Positions 17,773 through 25,293 of a stretch of 64,000 bases of DNA are shown piece after piece. Each line of letters starts with the position of its first letter. Position 1 is the stretch's first letter. Location: assembly GCA_051861445.1 (NCBI GenBank), contig JBHYCS010000016.1, positions 34,418 to 98,417 of the forward strand, read 5' to 3'. Below the pieces are notes generated by a model, which saw only the letters and a list, made by a program, of their open reading frames with translations, did not search any database and was not told the origin of the DNA. Origin of the DNA: Parasediminibacterium sp051861445. GTDB lineage: Bacteria; Bacteroidota; Bacteroidia; Chitinophagales; Chitinophagaceae. Both the position numbers and the translations under genes were made by a program.

Positions 17773-19647
17773 ATGAGAAAAATTTTATCAATTCTTTTTT
17801 TAGCATTTATCTTTTACTCTTGTTCAAAAAAAGAAACCAATCCAATTACACAAACACCCGATTCAAACACGTTTAAAAAGCCTGAAGCCAAACAAAACCC
17901 ACTTTCAATTAGCCATGCAAGGGAAGTAATTAAGAAATACAAAATAACAAAAGCAGATTTTAAAGGGAATAATGAAATAACGACGTATAGTTCCACTACA
18001 AACTATGAAACAGAGTATTATGAAATACCGGATGAAAGTCAATCAGTTTATATAACATACTCTCCAACAGATATTGACCCAGAAACACTACAAATTTTAC
18101 AACACGATAATTTGGCACATGTATTTAATTTCCCATTTGCCAATGGAGAAGTTTACAGCGAAGCTTCTAGTTTGAACGAAAATACATCTGGATTTTACCA
18201 AAATGGAAATATATATGCTTATATACCTATTACTGATAATTATATTGATACATACGTAAACAATATACATCCCACAATTATTGATACGCTGTACCAACCT
18301 GTAAACGACCAAGACCCTGTGTTTCTTTATAGTTTAGTTGATGCCGGCTATATTTCACTTACAGAAGCCCAAGAATTAATGCATGAAAATGTAATTAATA
18401 GTAATCCTGTAAGCCAAGAACAAGTTTCGGAAAATACGCAGACGCATTTTTTTGGTTCTGTATTTAAGCGACCTAGAGGTTTTGTAAGATATACTGATAC
18501 AGAACTTGGTCAAAATCAGCCAGTAATGGGTAGTAGGGTTTACACCTTGGTATTTGGTGTGCCTATTTTTACGCATACCAATAATGATGGTTATTTTCAA
18601 ATTCCATGGCGTTTTCTGGTAGGAACCATTGTTATTACGCAGGCAAGAAATAATAATGTTACTGTTAAGCCTTTAAATCTTGGTTTTTTAGTAGGTAGCA
18701 TTCATGTACATGGTTGGGTAGGTAGAGGTAGTTTAGAAAACATAAATATAAACTACACACAACACAACCAAGCAAGGTATTGGGCACATATACTAAATGG
18801 CGTAAGACGGTATAGAAATTTTTGTGAACAAAATGGTATCTCTGCTGGACCCACACATTTAACTGTTTGGGCTAGATGGCAAAATGGATTGGGTTCGGCT
18901 TCTGCACCTTTACTCAATCATGTAAATTTATCACATGGTGTTATCGAAACACTTGCTAATACTTTATTAAACACAGATATCGATTTGGCATTTGAATTAC
19001 CGAATTTACCTAGTTTAATGGGTGTTAGAATTTTGCCAGATATGATATTAAGTGCCAGTAAGAATCAGAATGATTATCTTAATTCAGCAAATAAAAACGT
19101 ATTTAGTTCGGCATTATCACAAGTGATTTTTCATGAAATGGGACATGCTAGCCATTTTATTAAAGCAGGTCATTCATTTTATGTAGGTTTAATGACTAAT
19201 ACCTTTTTTACAAGTATTTTTAATGGAGATTCTGGTTATGGCACATACGGGAGTTGGTGGAGCGAAAATGTACAAATTGCTGAAAGTTGGGCTGAGTTTA
19301 TTGGTGATAGAGTTAGCATACAAGTGTACCCAAATGGGTGGAAAAGGGCTGAAGGAAATTTTAGAAGAACAATAACTTTTATGGAAACTGATAAACATTT
19401 TATTAATGATTGGATACCCTATGGAATACTCAATGATTTACAAGATGGAGATCTTGCAGTTACGCCTGTAGTTAACAGCACTGCAACAGAACCGTGGGAC
19501 AATGTTTCAGGTGCAACTACCAACGAATTGTATAATACTTTAGGCTCAAATGTAAGAGGAATGGCAGATTTTAAAGAACGCTTTTTACAATTGTATCCAA
19601 GATTCAATAGAAACGATGTACAACAAATTTATAATTTCCATCAATAA
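17773..19647 (+). CDS. Lipoprotein with HEMGH zinc-protease motif
   Basis: A 624-residue lipoprotein starting at ATG 17773 (MRKILSILFLAFIFYSCSKK, lipobox Cys). The frame is open upstream to 17689, but the signal sequence decides the start. The long N-terminal half has no recognised family, though it includes a segment reading YTLVFGVPIFTHTNNDGYFQIPW that looks like a small beta domain. The C-terminal part carries VIFHEMGHASHF (H454, E455, H458) and, 46 residues on, AESWAEFIGD with candidate third ligand or helper acids E504 and E508. That is a gluzincin-like metallopeptidase layout. It is probably anchored on the periplasmic or outer face of a membrane. Substrate unknown. The C-terminal end is duplicated as a broken copy at 20.4 kb. 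Confidence 0.75.
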   Translation: MRKILSILFLAFIFYSCSKKETNPITQTPDSNTFKKPEAKQNPLSISHAREVIKKYKITKADFKGNNEITTYSSTTNYETEYYEIPDESQSVYITYSPTDIDPETLQILQHDNLAHVFNFPFANGEVYSEASSLNENTSGFYQNGNIYAYIPITDNYIDTYVNNIHPTIIDTLYQPVNDQDPVFLYSLVDAGYISLTEAQELMHENVINSNPVSQEQVSENTQTHFFGSVFKRPRGFVRYTDTELGQNQPVMGSRVYTLVFGVPIFTHTNNDGYFQIPWRFLVGTIVITQARNNNVTVKPLNLGFLVGSIHVHGWVGRGSLENININYTQHNQARYWAHILNGVRRYRNFCEQNGISAGPTHLTVWARWQNGLGSASAPLLNHVNLSHGVIETLANTLLNTDIDLAFELPNLPSLMGVRILPDMILSASKNQNDYLNSANKNVFSSALSQVIFHEMGHASHFIKAGHSFYVGLMTNTFFTSIFNGDSGYGTYGSWWSENVQIAESWAEFIGDRVSIQVYPNGWKRAEGNFRRTITFMETDKHFINDWIPYGILNDLQDGDLAVTPVVNSTATEPWDNVSGATTNELYNTLGSNVRGMADFKERFLQLYPRFNRNDVQQIYNFHQ

Positions 19648-19655
19648 ATTATTAT

Positions 19656-20273
19656 ATGTTTAAGTTTTTTGTAAACCTATTATTTTGTATAGCTATTTGT
19701 TCGGTTGGTTGTATAGATAAAAGGTCTTTAGACTCTAAAAACTGGCCACCCATTACTTTAGTAGGCACACTAAATGTTGAGAAGGAAATATATAAATTAG
19801 GTGATACCTTGGTGTTTAGTTTTATTGTTCCTGACTCTTTACCCTCGTTAACAACTTTAGGCGAAAAAGTTAAAATACACAGTTTAAGTGAGGCTTCTTT
19901 ATGGTTTAATCTTAATGAATATGATACATTAAATAAACAAAGAATAATTTTTCCACTAAATAGCTCTATTCCAGTAAAAGCAATTAGTGGAAATTTACAA
20001 ATTCGTAACAATACCTATTATATTGGTGATTTTGATGTAAGAAATAAACCCTTTGCTTTATCATTTGCAATCATACTCAATAAAAAAGGGTTGTTTGCAA
20101 TATATAATGGCGATATCAGAAATTTTATTGCAAACGACGGACAATATAAAGCAGGTTTATTCTTTAAATTAAACACAGTTTCAAAAAATATTCATTTAGT
20201 CAATAAACATTTCCCTCAAATAGTGGATAGTAATTTAGATTTGAATTTTTTCTATGCATTTTATGTGCAGTAA
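19656..20273 (+). CDS. Hypothetical lipoprotein
   Basis: A 205-residue protein starting 8 nt after the HEMGH lipoprotein gene, so almost certainly in its operon. The N-terminus is a lipoprotein signal (FVNLLFCIAICSVGC with the Cys at about 19). The mature part looks beta-rich (YKLGDTLVFSFIVPDSLPSL, YYIGDFDVRNKPFALSFAIILNKKG). I recognise no family. It may be a partner, substrate or inhibitor of the neighbouring protease, but nothing in the sequence proves it. A strong terminator follows. Confidence 0.7.
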   Translation: MFKFFVNLLFCIAICSVGCIDKRSLDSKNWPPITLVGTLNVEKEIYKLGDTLVFSFIVPDSLPSLTTLGEKVKIHSLSEASLWFNLNEYDTLNKQRIIFPLNSSIPVKAISGNLQIRNNTYYIGDFDVRNKPFALSFAIILNKKGLFAIYNGDIRNFIANDGQYKAGLFFKLNTVSKNIHLVNKHFPQIVDSNLDLNFFYAFYVQ

Positions 20274-20291
20274 TAATCTATTTGTAAATTT

Positions 20292-20330
20292 CATAGCCCT
20301 TTTTAAAAACTAAGAGGGCTATGTTTTTCT
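20292..20330 (+). terminator. Rho-independent terminator
   Basis: Stem CATAGCCCT (20292-20300) with AGGGCTATG (20315-20323), followed by TTTTTCTTT. It closes the two-gene protease operon. Confidence 0.85.
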
Positions 20331-20381
20331 TTAAAAAATTAAATTAAGAAAGCATTTGTGCGTCTGTAAATTGCTAGACAT

Positions 20382-20572
20382 AATAATTTGAAAGATGGAA
20401 ATTAAATGTAACACCAGTTGTTAATACTGAAATAAACGATGACAATGTTGCAGGTGCCTAGGTTAATGAGCTTTACATTTTACTTGGCTCCAACATAAGA
20501 GGTATGGCAGATTTTAAAGAACGCTTTTTGCATTTACACCTAAGAGTTAAAAGGCTGGAGAAAGAAAAATAA
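20382..20572 (+). pseudogene. Decayed duplicate of the C-terminus of the HEMGH lipoprotein gene
   Basis: Reading through one frameshift (near 20402) and one in-frame TAG gives LKDGN, then VTPVVNTEINDDNVAGA, stop, then VNELYILLGSNIRGMADFKE and RFLHL. This matches the intact gene's C-terminus (LQDGDLAVTPVVNSTATE; NELYNTLGSNVRGMADFKER). A stretch of identical DNA around GGCAGATTTTAAAGAACGC is shared with 19563-19583. No start or upstream coding part survives. It records either a tandem duplication followed by decay, or a lost paralogue. Confidence 0.8.
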
Positions 20573-20653
20573 TTGAAAACAAGTAAACGTATCAATACGG
20601 ATAATGATTTTAATATTTAATGTTTTGTTTTTATAGTAAATTTTTGAATAAAA

Positions 20654-21289
20654 ATGAACCAAACAATGAGAATAAAAATGCTTATTTTTTTAATATGCAC
20701 TTTTGTTGTTAAGCAAATAGCATTTGCACAAGATAACGGAAAGAATAAAAACCAATTTTACACAACAATTTCTAATTATAGTTTTATAAATACGAAAAGT
20801 AAAAATGAGACTTCAATTAATACTTCTGGTTTTTTAGGATTAGAATTGGGTTTAATGAGATATTATAACAAAAATAATTACTTAACTGTTAGCATAGGTG
20901 CCAAAAGCTCCCGACAATTTCCTTTTGTTGCATTTCTGGTTTTTTTAAAACCTTTCGATACCAATATCAATACAAATTTTTTTGCTTCATTTTCAAATCA
21001 TCATGTGTATAAAAAATTCTCATGGGGTTATGGTTTAAGTCTAAATAAATTCAGACAATCAAAAGGATTTGCAAATTCTTTTAGAGAACTTGACTCTGTT
21101 AAAGTCAAAGGGGGTTTGTTAAGCGGTCTATTAGTTGATGGAAAATATTTTATAAATAAGCAGTTTAATGTGGGTGTAAATTTTCAGACTTCATTTATCA
21201 ACTTGCGAAAAACAAATGAAGTAAATTATGGTCACCAACTAAATTTTTGCGTTACACATGTCTTTAATTTTAAAAAGAAAAAGCGATAA
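20654..21289 (+). CDS. Hypothetical outer-membrane beta-barrel protein
   Basis: A 211-residue exported protein. The signal peptide ends at FAQD; translation may begin at ATG 20654 or at the in-frame ATG at 20666 or 20675. The mature chain has alternating polar/hydrophobic strands (GFLGLELGLMRYYNKNNYLTVSIGAK, FSWGYGLSLNKF, QFNVGVNFQTSFINL) and a last strand LNFCVTHVFNFKKKKR, consistent with a small eight-strand outer-membrane barrel. No family or function can be given. It has no close operon partner; a possible mobile-element end starts two bases after its stop codon. Confidence 0.65.
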   Translation: MNQTMRIKMLIFLICTFVVKQIAFAQDNGKNKNQFYTTISNYSFINTKSKNETSINTSGFLGLELGLMRYYNKNNYLTVSIGAKSSRQFPFVAFLVFLKPFDTNINTNFFASFSNHHVYKKFSWGYGLSLNKFRQSKGFANSFRELDSVKVKGGLLSGLLVDGKYFINKQFNVGVNFQTSFINLRKTNEVNYGHQLNFCVTHVFNFKKKKR

Positions 21290-21290
21290 T

Positions 21291-21303
21291 TAGAAGCTGT
21301 TTG
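21291..21303 (+). repeat. Left 13-bp inverted repeat of a possible mobile segment
   Basis: TAGAAGCTGTTTG; its exact reverse complement occurs at 23083-23095. A looser inverted copy (AAGCTT-type end, 14 of 16 positions matching over 21294-21309) is at 21437-21452. This gives a second, 159-bp candidate MITE-like unit, 21294-21452. No transposase or clear target duplication is visible. Confidence 0.5.
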
Positions 21304-21462
21304 ATTTAACAATTTGCTATTCCTCATATCATCTCTTTGCTACAACCTACTTGAATTTTTCGCCTTAGGTGTTTAGACTATTGCTACAAAATTCGCCTCT
21401 TTTCGCTAAAAAATAGCCAAAATTAATTATAACCGATTAACTTAAACAGCTTTTATATATTC

Positions 21463-21553
21463 TGTTACAATTTTTTTGTTACAAAATAAAATGTAACACA
21501 GAAATTGTAACAAGCTTGTTACAATTTTGTAAATTGGTGTATAAATTGTAACA
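21463..21553. promoter_or_regulatory. Array of TGTTACAA half-sites upstream of the HTH gene
   Basis: Six copies of TGTTACAA or its complement TTGTAACA sit in 91 bp: 21463 (forward), 21477 (forward), 21491 (reverse, ATGTAACA), 21505 (reverse), 21517 (forward) and 21546 (reverse). The first four start exactly 14 bp apart. The 21505 and 21517 copies form a perfect 26-bp palindrome, 21502-21527, centred on AAGCTT. The last copy ends one base before the ATG at 21555. Most likely an operator array for autoregulation by the following HTH protein; an iteron-like function is the alternative. Confidence 0.75.
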
Positions 21554-21554
21554 G

Positions 21555-22046
21555 ATGTTAACTATTCAAACTACTAGGCAGGCTTTGGGTGTATCACAAA
21601 ACGAATTTGCAACGCTTGTAGATTGTGACCGTGGCATATTGGCCATGTCAGAAATTGGTAAACGCTTACTGCCTACATCGGCTAGCCTAGCTTTAGTAAC
21701 CATACAAAACGCAATGTTATCAACAGACCAAATTGCTATACCTAAGCTTGATGCTACTGCTCAAGCTATACTGAACAAACATATCAAACGTTGCGAAACT
21801 CAACTGCAACAAAAGCAGTTACAATTAAACACTATTAACCAAAAAATACAAGAAGCACAGCAAGTGATTCATGTAGCCAATATATTAGGTGCAAATGATT
21901 CCACATCTGAAAATGCCCGATTGCAATGGACTATACTACAACGAAAAGCTAGTCTACAATTAAAAAAACAACTCTTGTTGCGGATAAAAACATCGCTAGC
22001 AATGAGTGGGTTAACAGCGGAAATTGCTTACGCTAAAACATTATAA
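21555..22046 (+). CDS. XRE-like HTH protein with helical C-terminus
   Basis: A 163-residue protein. Residues 7-45 read as a helix-turn-helix of the Cro/CI type: TRQALGVSQNEFATLVDCDR, then GILAMSEIGKRLLPTSASLAL. The rest is Gln/Leu-rich and probably helical or coiled coil (CETQLQQKQLQLNTINQKIQEAQQ). The start at ATG 21555 is the first in frame and lies directly after an operator half-site. Autoregulation is therefore likely. It is paired with another coiled-coil gene 93 nt downstream. I do not recognise a close family beyond the HTH superfamily. Confidence 0.75.
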   Translation: MLTIQTTRQALGVSQNEFATLVDCDRGILAMSEIGKRLLPTSASLALVTIQNAMLSTDQIAIPKLDATAQAILNKHIKRCETQLQQKQLQLNTINQKIQEAQQVIHVANILGANDSTSENARLQWTILQRKASLQLKKQLLLRIKTSLAMSGLTAEIAYAKTL

Positions 22047-22107
22047 ATTATTATATTTATTTTAACAATCCATCAATAAGAAAGCATATACGATTTTTTT
22101 ACATTTG

Positions 22108-22140
22108 AAATGGCTGATAAAACAACAGCCATTTATTTTA
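22108..22140 (+). terminator. Hairpin between the HTH gene and the coiled-coil gene
   Basis: AAATGGCTG (22108-22116), a 9-nt loop, CAGCCATTT (22126-22134), then ATTTTA. The upstream in-frame ATG at 22110 lies inside the stem while ATG 22140 follows it directly, favouring 22140 as the start of the next gene. It may be an attenuator or terminator. Confidence 0.55.
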
Positions 22141-22550
22141 TGCCTTACTCATTTAATTTAATTACACAGCCCGCCGAAGCGGATAGTTTAATTAAAACCG
22201 CCGAACGTGACCAACGCACATTATTAGCTCGTAAACAATCGCTAGAAGTGCGTACAGAAAACTCTGCTGAGGATATAGTAGAAACTAGTGCCGAAATAGC
22301 AGAAATTAATGCAGAGTTAAACAATGCCAATGCATTAATTGCCGTATTGCCTGATGGGGAAAAGAAGGAAACAGAAATTACTAAGAAATTAGAATTAGAA
22401 TTACGCCTTCGAAAACTCAATCAAAGTGGAAGCAAACAAAACGCAGTATCTGTGCTAGAAAGAGAATACGATATAGCATTGATGGATGCACAGTTACAAA
22501 AAATTACGACATTTATTACCGAAGTCACAGCACATAAAGCTACGCTATGA
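22140..22550 (+). CDS. Small coiled-coil protein of unknown function
   Basis: A 136-residue cytoplasmic protein from ATG 22140 (MPYSFNLITQPAEADSLIK). An earlier ATG at 22110 would add ten residues but is buried in a hairpin stem. The chain is almost wholly charged and Ala/Leu-rich with heptad character (VETSAEIAEINAELNNANAL, KKLELELRLRKLNQ), so a coiled coil is expected. No signal peptide or catalytic motif. Its only neighbour on this strand is the HTH gene; the pair may work together, for example as a regulator and partner. The codon use looks ordinary for the window. Confidence 0.7.
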   Translation: MPYSFNLITQPAEADSLIKTAERDQRTLLARKQSLEVRTENSAEDIVETSAEIAEINAELNNANALIAVLPDGEKKETEITKKLELELRLRKLNQSGSKQNAVSVLEREYDIALMDAQLQKITTFITEVTAHKATL

Positions 22551-22574
22551 TAGGCGTAATGCATGTTCGATTAT

Positions 22575-22615
22575 ACTAAAGCCGCACTTGAATAGGTGCG
22601 GCTTTAGTGTTTTTT
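22575..22615 (+). terminator. Rho-independent terminator
   Basis: A 13-bp stem (ACTAAAGCCGCAC with GTGCGGCTTTAGT, 22575-22608), 8-nt loop, then GTTTTTTAG. It closes the HTH/coiled-coil unit. Confidence 0.9.
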
Positions 22616-22882
22616 AGTATTTGCTATTCAATAATTGTTCTAGCTGTTCGCTTGTATAAGCTGTCTCGTACTTTTGAGATAGCTTCATTTGATATGCTTT
22701 ATCATTAGACACATCATAGCTAAATAAATGTAACTAATAGCAGAAACTTCTGTTCTTTCATAATTGATAGCAGGTACTTTAAAATTTTATATCCAAGCAA
22801 ATGTTCTTATCACAATCCATATTTTAGGTTATGTTTTCCAATCTTTAGTTTTGTCAGTTCTATTAATAATCGTTAGACTCAT
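22614..22882 (-). pseudogene. Decayed small gene
   Basis: On the minus strand an ATG at 22882 gives MSLTIINRTDKTKDWKT then a stop. After another stop the text KVPAINYERTEVSAISYIYL appears. After a frame change it continues YDVSNDKAYQMKLSQ, then KYETAYTSEQLEQLLNSKY, to a stop at 22614. The last piece looks like a genuine C-terminus. No family recognised. Most likely a former gene of about 90 codons broken by at least two stops and a frameshift. Confidence 0.4.
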
Positions 22883-23082
22883 GTTTAATTTCCTTTAAAA
22901 CCACTTTTTTAAAATGCCCCTGTAGCCTGAGTCTGCAAATTATGTATTGCAAATTTGGCTCATAATATTTTGACTCAAGCACATTATTTAAACACCTGTT
23001 TTTTTGTCATTAAATTTTTAACGACAGGTTTCCTCTTTTTAATCTTTAACCAAAATCTTTACTACTTATTTTATAATCAACA

Positions 23083-23095
23083 CAAACAGCTTCTA
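23083..23095 (-). repeat. Right 13-bp inverted repeat
   Basis: CAAACAGCTTCTA, the exact reverse complement of 21291-21303. Together they enclose the HTH gene, the coiled-coil gene and the decayed gene (about 1.8 kb). Confidence 0.5.
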
Positions 23096-23195
23096 GAATA
23101 AACTCTTTATATAAATTCGATAAATGAAAAATGTTTTGGGTTGTTTTCTTAAATAACTCACACAATCATCTTCAATATTTTTTATTCTATACCCA

Positions 23196-23233
23196 AATTT
23201 CATCCAATCTTCATTGCAGCTAATTTGTACATT
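23196..23233 (-). repeat. 38-nt copy of the start of the acyl-CoA carboxylase gene
   Basis: Identical to 17547-17584 except one base (23218 A versus 17569 G). On the minus strand it reads NVQISCNEDWMK, against NVQISRNEDWMK at the N-terminus of the carboxyltransferase. Flanks do not match on either side. Confidence 0.85.
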
Positions 23234-23347
23234 TTGTAGTAAAACATCTATCTTAAAGTAATCGAAACTGTGATTGTGTTTTTTATAAACTGAACTTAAT
23301 ATATTTACCATTCGAAAAACTAAGCTTTCTTACTATAATTATTGTTT

Positions 23348-25291
23348 ATGAGTGGACATGGCCCTTCTGTTAAAGTAAATCCGGGTTTTATAATTACCAT
23401 TATTGTACTTGTTTTTGTTTTATCACTCTATGGATTTCATCATCATTTGGGTGATCAGTTTAATGTATGGGGTGCTATTTATGCAACCATCTGTTTTTTC
23501 CTCATGCATCATGTGAGTCCAATTCCTGAAGATTTACCCATTCTGATTGCCCAATATTTAGCGGCATTGTTATTAGGGTTAGGTGTTTTGAATTTAGTGT
23601 GGGAATATTTTTATAAGGGTTATATTAGAAATAAAATTAAGTTTCAATACAAAGACCATATTGTTATTTTTAATTTAAATGTTATTGGAAGAAAAATTTG
23701 CCACGATTTATTGGCTAAAGGTTATAAAGTGGTTGTGGTAGAGGTAGATAGCGATAATCACCATGTAGAAGATGTGAAAAAAAGAGGTGGTATTGTTTTA
23801 AAATCATCATCAAGAGATCCTAAAACTTTAGAAGATTGTGGTTTAATTCATGCAAAAACTTGCATTTTAGCTGGTGATAACGATTCTAAAAATATTGAGC
23901 TAGCTAAACGAATTACCGCTTTTACTATACAACATAAAAATTATGTAGCAGATAAAAGCTTAAAAATTATTATTAATGTAAGCAGTGAAAGCAATGTTAG
24001 TCTCTTAAAAGATTATTTCGATATTCATAACCAAGATGAACATTACGATTTAGAAACCATTAATTTACCTGAAATTACTGCTAAACATATTTTCGATCAA
24101 TTTCCTCCACACAACTATTTAAATCAAGAAAAAGAAGAAGAGCATTCTATTGCTGTTATTGGTTATAATGCAACGGCTCATCGGTTTTTACTAGAAAATA
24201 TGATTTTAAGCCATTATCCCAATCTTCAAAATTTAAAAGTTTATTTGGTAGATAAAGATGCAGAAACCCATTTTGCAGATTTTGCTTTTAAACATCCTTA
24301 TTACAACGATTTTTTAGAAATTATTCCTGTTAAGTTATTAAACGAAAGCTTCTTTGCAAATTTTGCTTGGAGCAAAAAACACATTGAGCAACTAAGTCAG
24401 GTAAAAATTGCGTATTTGTTTGGTAACGATGATGCAGAATTAATGAATACTGCTGCTAATTTCAGACAGTTTTTATATTCTCAAACCTTATCTGTGGTTC
24501 AGGTACCTTTAGTAATTTGTATGCCTGAAAATGATGGCATCATCGATTTATTAAATACACAAGTAAACGAACGTGAAAATGTGTCTTCGGTATTTGAAAG
24601 TGGTTTAAATATTCATCAAATAAAAACATACACCGACACTTGTAATTCGAATACCATTGAACAAAATGAATTGAATGATAGTTTGGCTAGAATAATTAAC
24701 TATTTCTATTCTATTAAATATGAGTTTGCAGGAATTTTATCTAAACAATTTAACGTACAAGATAGTAATGATGTAATTCGTTTGTTAGAAACAGAATTGT
24801 TGCATTTGCCATCTAAAAAACAAACGATTACCGAAAAAGAAATTGATAAATATGTAATTGATTTATTGGTTACTCATTTAAACATTCCTTCTTTTAAATT
24901 AAATAAGTTTTTAAGTATAGATAAAAGATGGAATGCTTTAAATCATCGTAAAAAAGATAGCAATCGTTTTGCAGCAAGAAATATTCCTGTAAAAATTGCA
25001 GGAATGAAGAGTATTGGTTGTTGGCCATTGAGCTACGAAAACATAAAACTATTCTATCCTAAATTGGCTAGCATGGAACACAAAAGATGGATGGCAGAAA
25101 AAATGGTATTTAACTTTAAATATGGAAGTTTTGGCGACGATAAATCACAAAAATCTTTATTAAAAGAAGTATTAAAAATTCATGATCAATTAATTCCTTA
25201 TGAACGATTAACAGCCATTGAAAAAGAAAAAGATTTAAACTTGTTCATGCTATTGATATTACTACACGCTGTTAAACCCAATCATGCGTAA
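23348..25291 (+). CDS. Membrane TrkA-N-like / RyR-domain protein
   Basis: A 647-residue protein from ATG 23348 (an in-frame TTG lies six bases earlier). About three TM segments occupy residues 10-95 (NPGFIITIIVLVFVLSLYGF; WGAIYATICFFLM; ILIAQYLAALLLGLGVLNLV). A TrkA-N-like Rossmann domain follows (HIVIFNLNVIGRKICHDLLA, KVVVVEVDSDN, LAGDNDSKN), with a degenerate Gly motif. A second Rossmann-like unit begins HSIAVIGYNATAHRFL. The last 90 residues match the ryanodine-receptor (RyR) domain: MEHKRWMAEKMVF, then HDQLIPYERLTAIEKEKD. No TVGYG selectivity filter is present, so it is unlikely to be a potassium channel. It probably senses NAD or a NAD-derived nucleotide at the inner membrane. First gene of a tight operon; the next start is 2 nt after its stop. 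Confidence 0.85.
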   Translation: MSGHGPSVKVNPGFIITIIVLVFVLSLYGFHHHLGDQFNVWGAIYATICFFLMHHVSPIPEDLPILIAQYLAALLLGLGVLNLVWEYFYKGYIRNKIKFQYKDHIVIFNLNVIGRKICHDLLAKGYKVVVVEVDSDNHHVEDVKKRGGIVLKSSSRDPKTLEDCGLIHAKTCILAGDNDSKNIELAKRITAFTIQHKNYVADKSLKIIINVSSESNVSLLKDYFDIHNQDEHYDLETINLPEITAKHIFDQFPPHNYLNQEKEEEHSIAVIGYNATAHRFLLENMILSHYPNLQNLKVYLVDKDAETHFADFAFKHPYYNDFLEIIPVKLLNESFFANFAWSKKHIEQLSQVKIAYLFGNDDAELMNTAANFRQFLYSQTLSVVQVPLVICMPENDGIIDLLNTQVNERENVSSVFESGLNIHQIKTYTDTCNSNTIEQNELNDSLARIINYFYSIKYEFAGILSKQFNVQDSNDVIRLLETELLHLPSKKQTITEKEIDKYVIDLLVTHLNIPSFKLNKFLSIDKRWNALNHRKKDSNRFAARNIPVKIAGMKSIGCWPLSYENIKLFYPKLASMEHKRWMAEKMVFNFKYGSFGDDKSQKSLLKEVLKIHDQLIPYERLTAIEKEKDLNLFMLLILLHAVKPNHA

Positions 25292-25293
25292 CT

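Larger units (their letters stand above)
22616..23347. other. 730-bp gene-poor stretch before the RyR/TIR/STAND operon
   Basis: Apart from the decayed gene at 22614-22882, the right 13-bp inverted repeat at 23083-23095 and the 38-nt repeat at 23196-23233, I see no gene or RNA here. The 72-codon minus frame at 23093-23311 exists mainly because it includes the repeated gene-start fragment. Confidence 0.55.

Noticed and set aside
21463..21553. Possible CRISPR-like repeat array
   Set aside because: Units are 8 bp in both orientations with 4-21 bp between them and no spacers of constant size; operator half-sites fit better.
23093..23311. 72-codon minus-strand frame containing NVQISCNEDWMK
   Set aside because: Its only recognisable part is the 38-nt copy of the carboxylase gene start; the rest has no coding character. 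Reported as a repeat, not a gene.
23348..25291. Potassium channel assignment for the TrkA-N/RyR protein
   Set aside because: TM helices and a TrkA-N domain are present but there is no selectivity filter between the helices.
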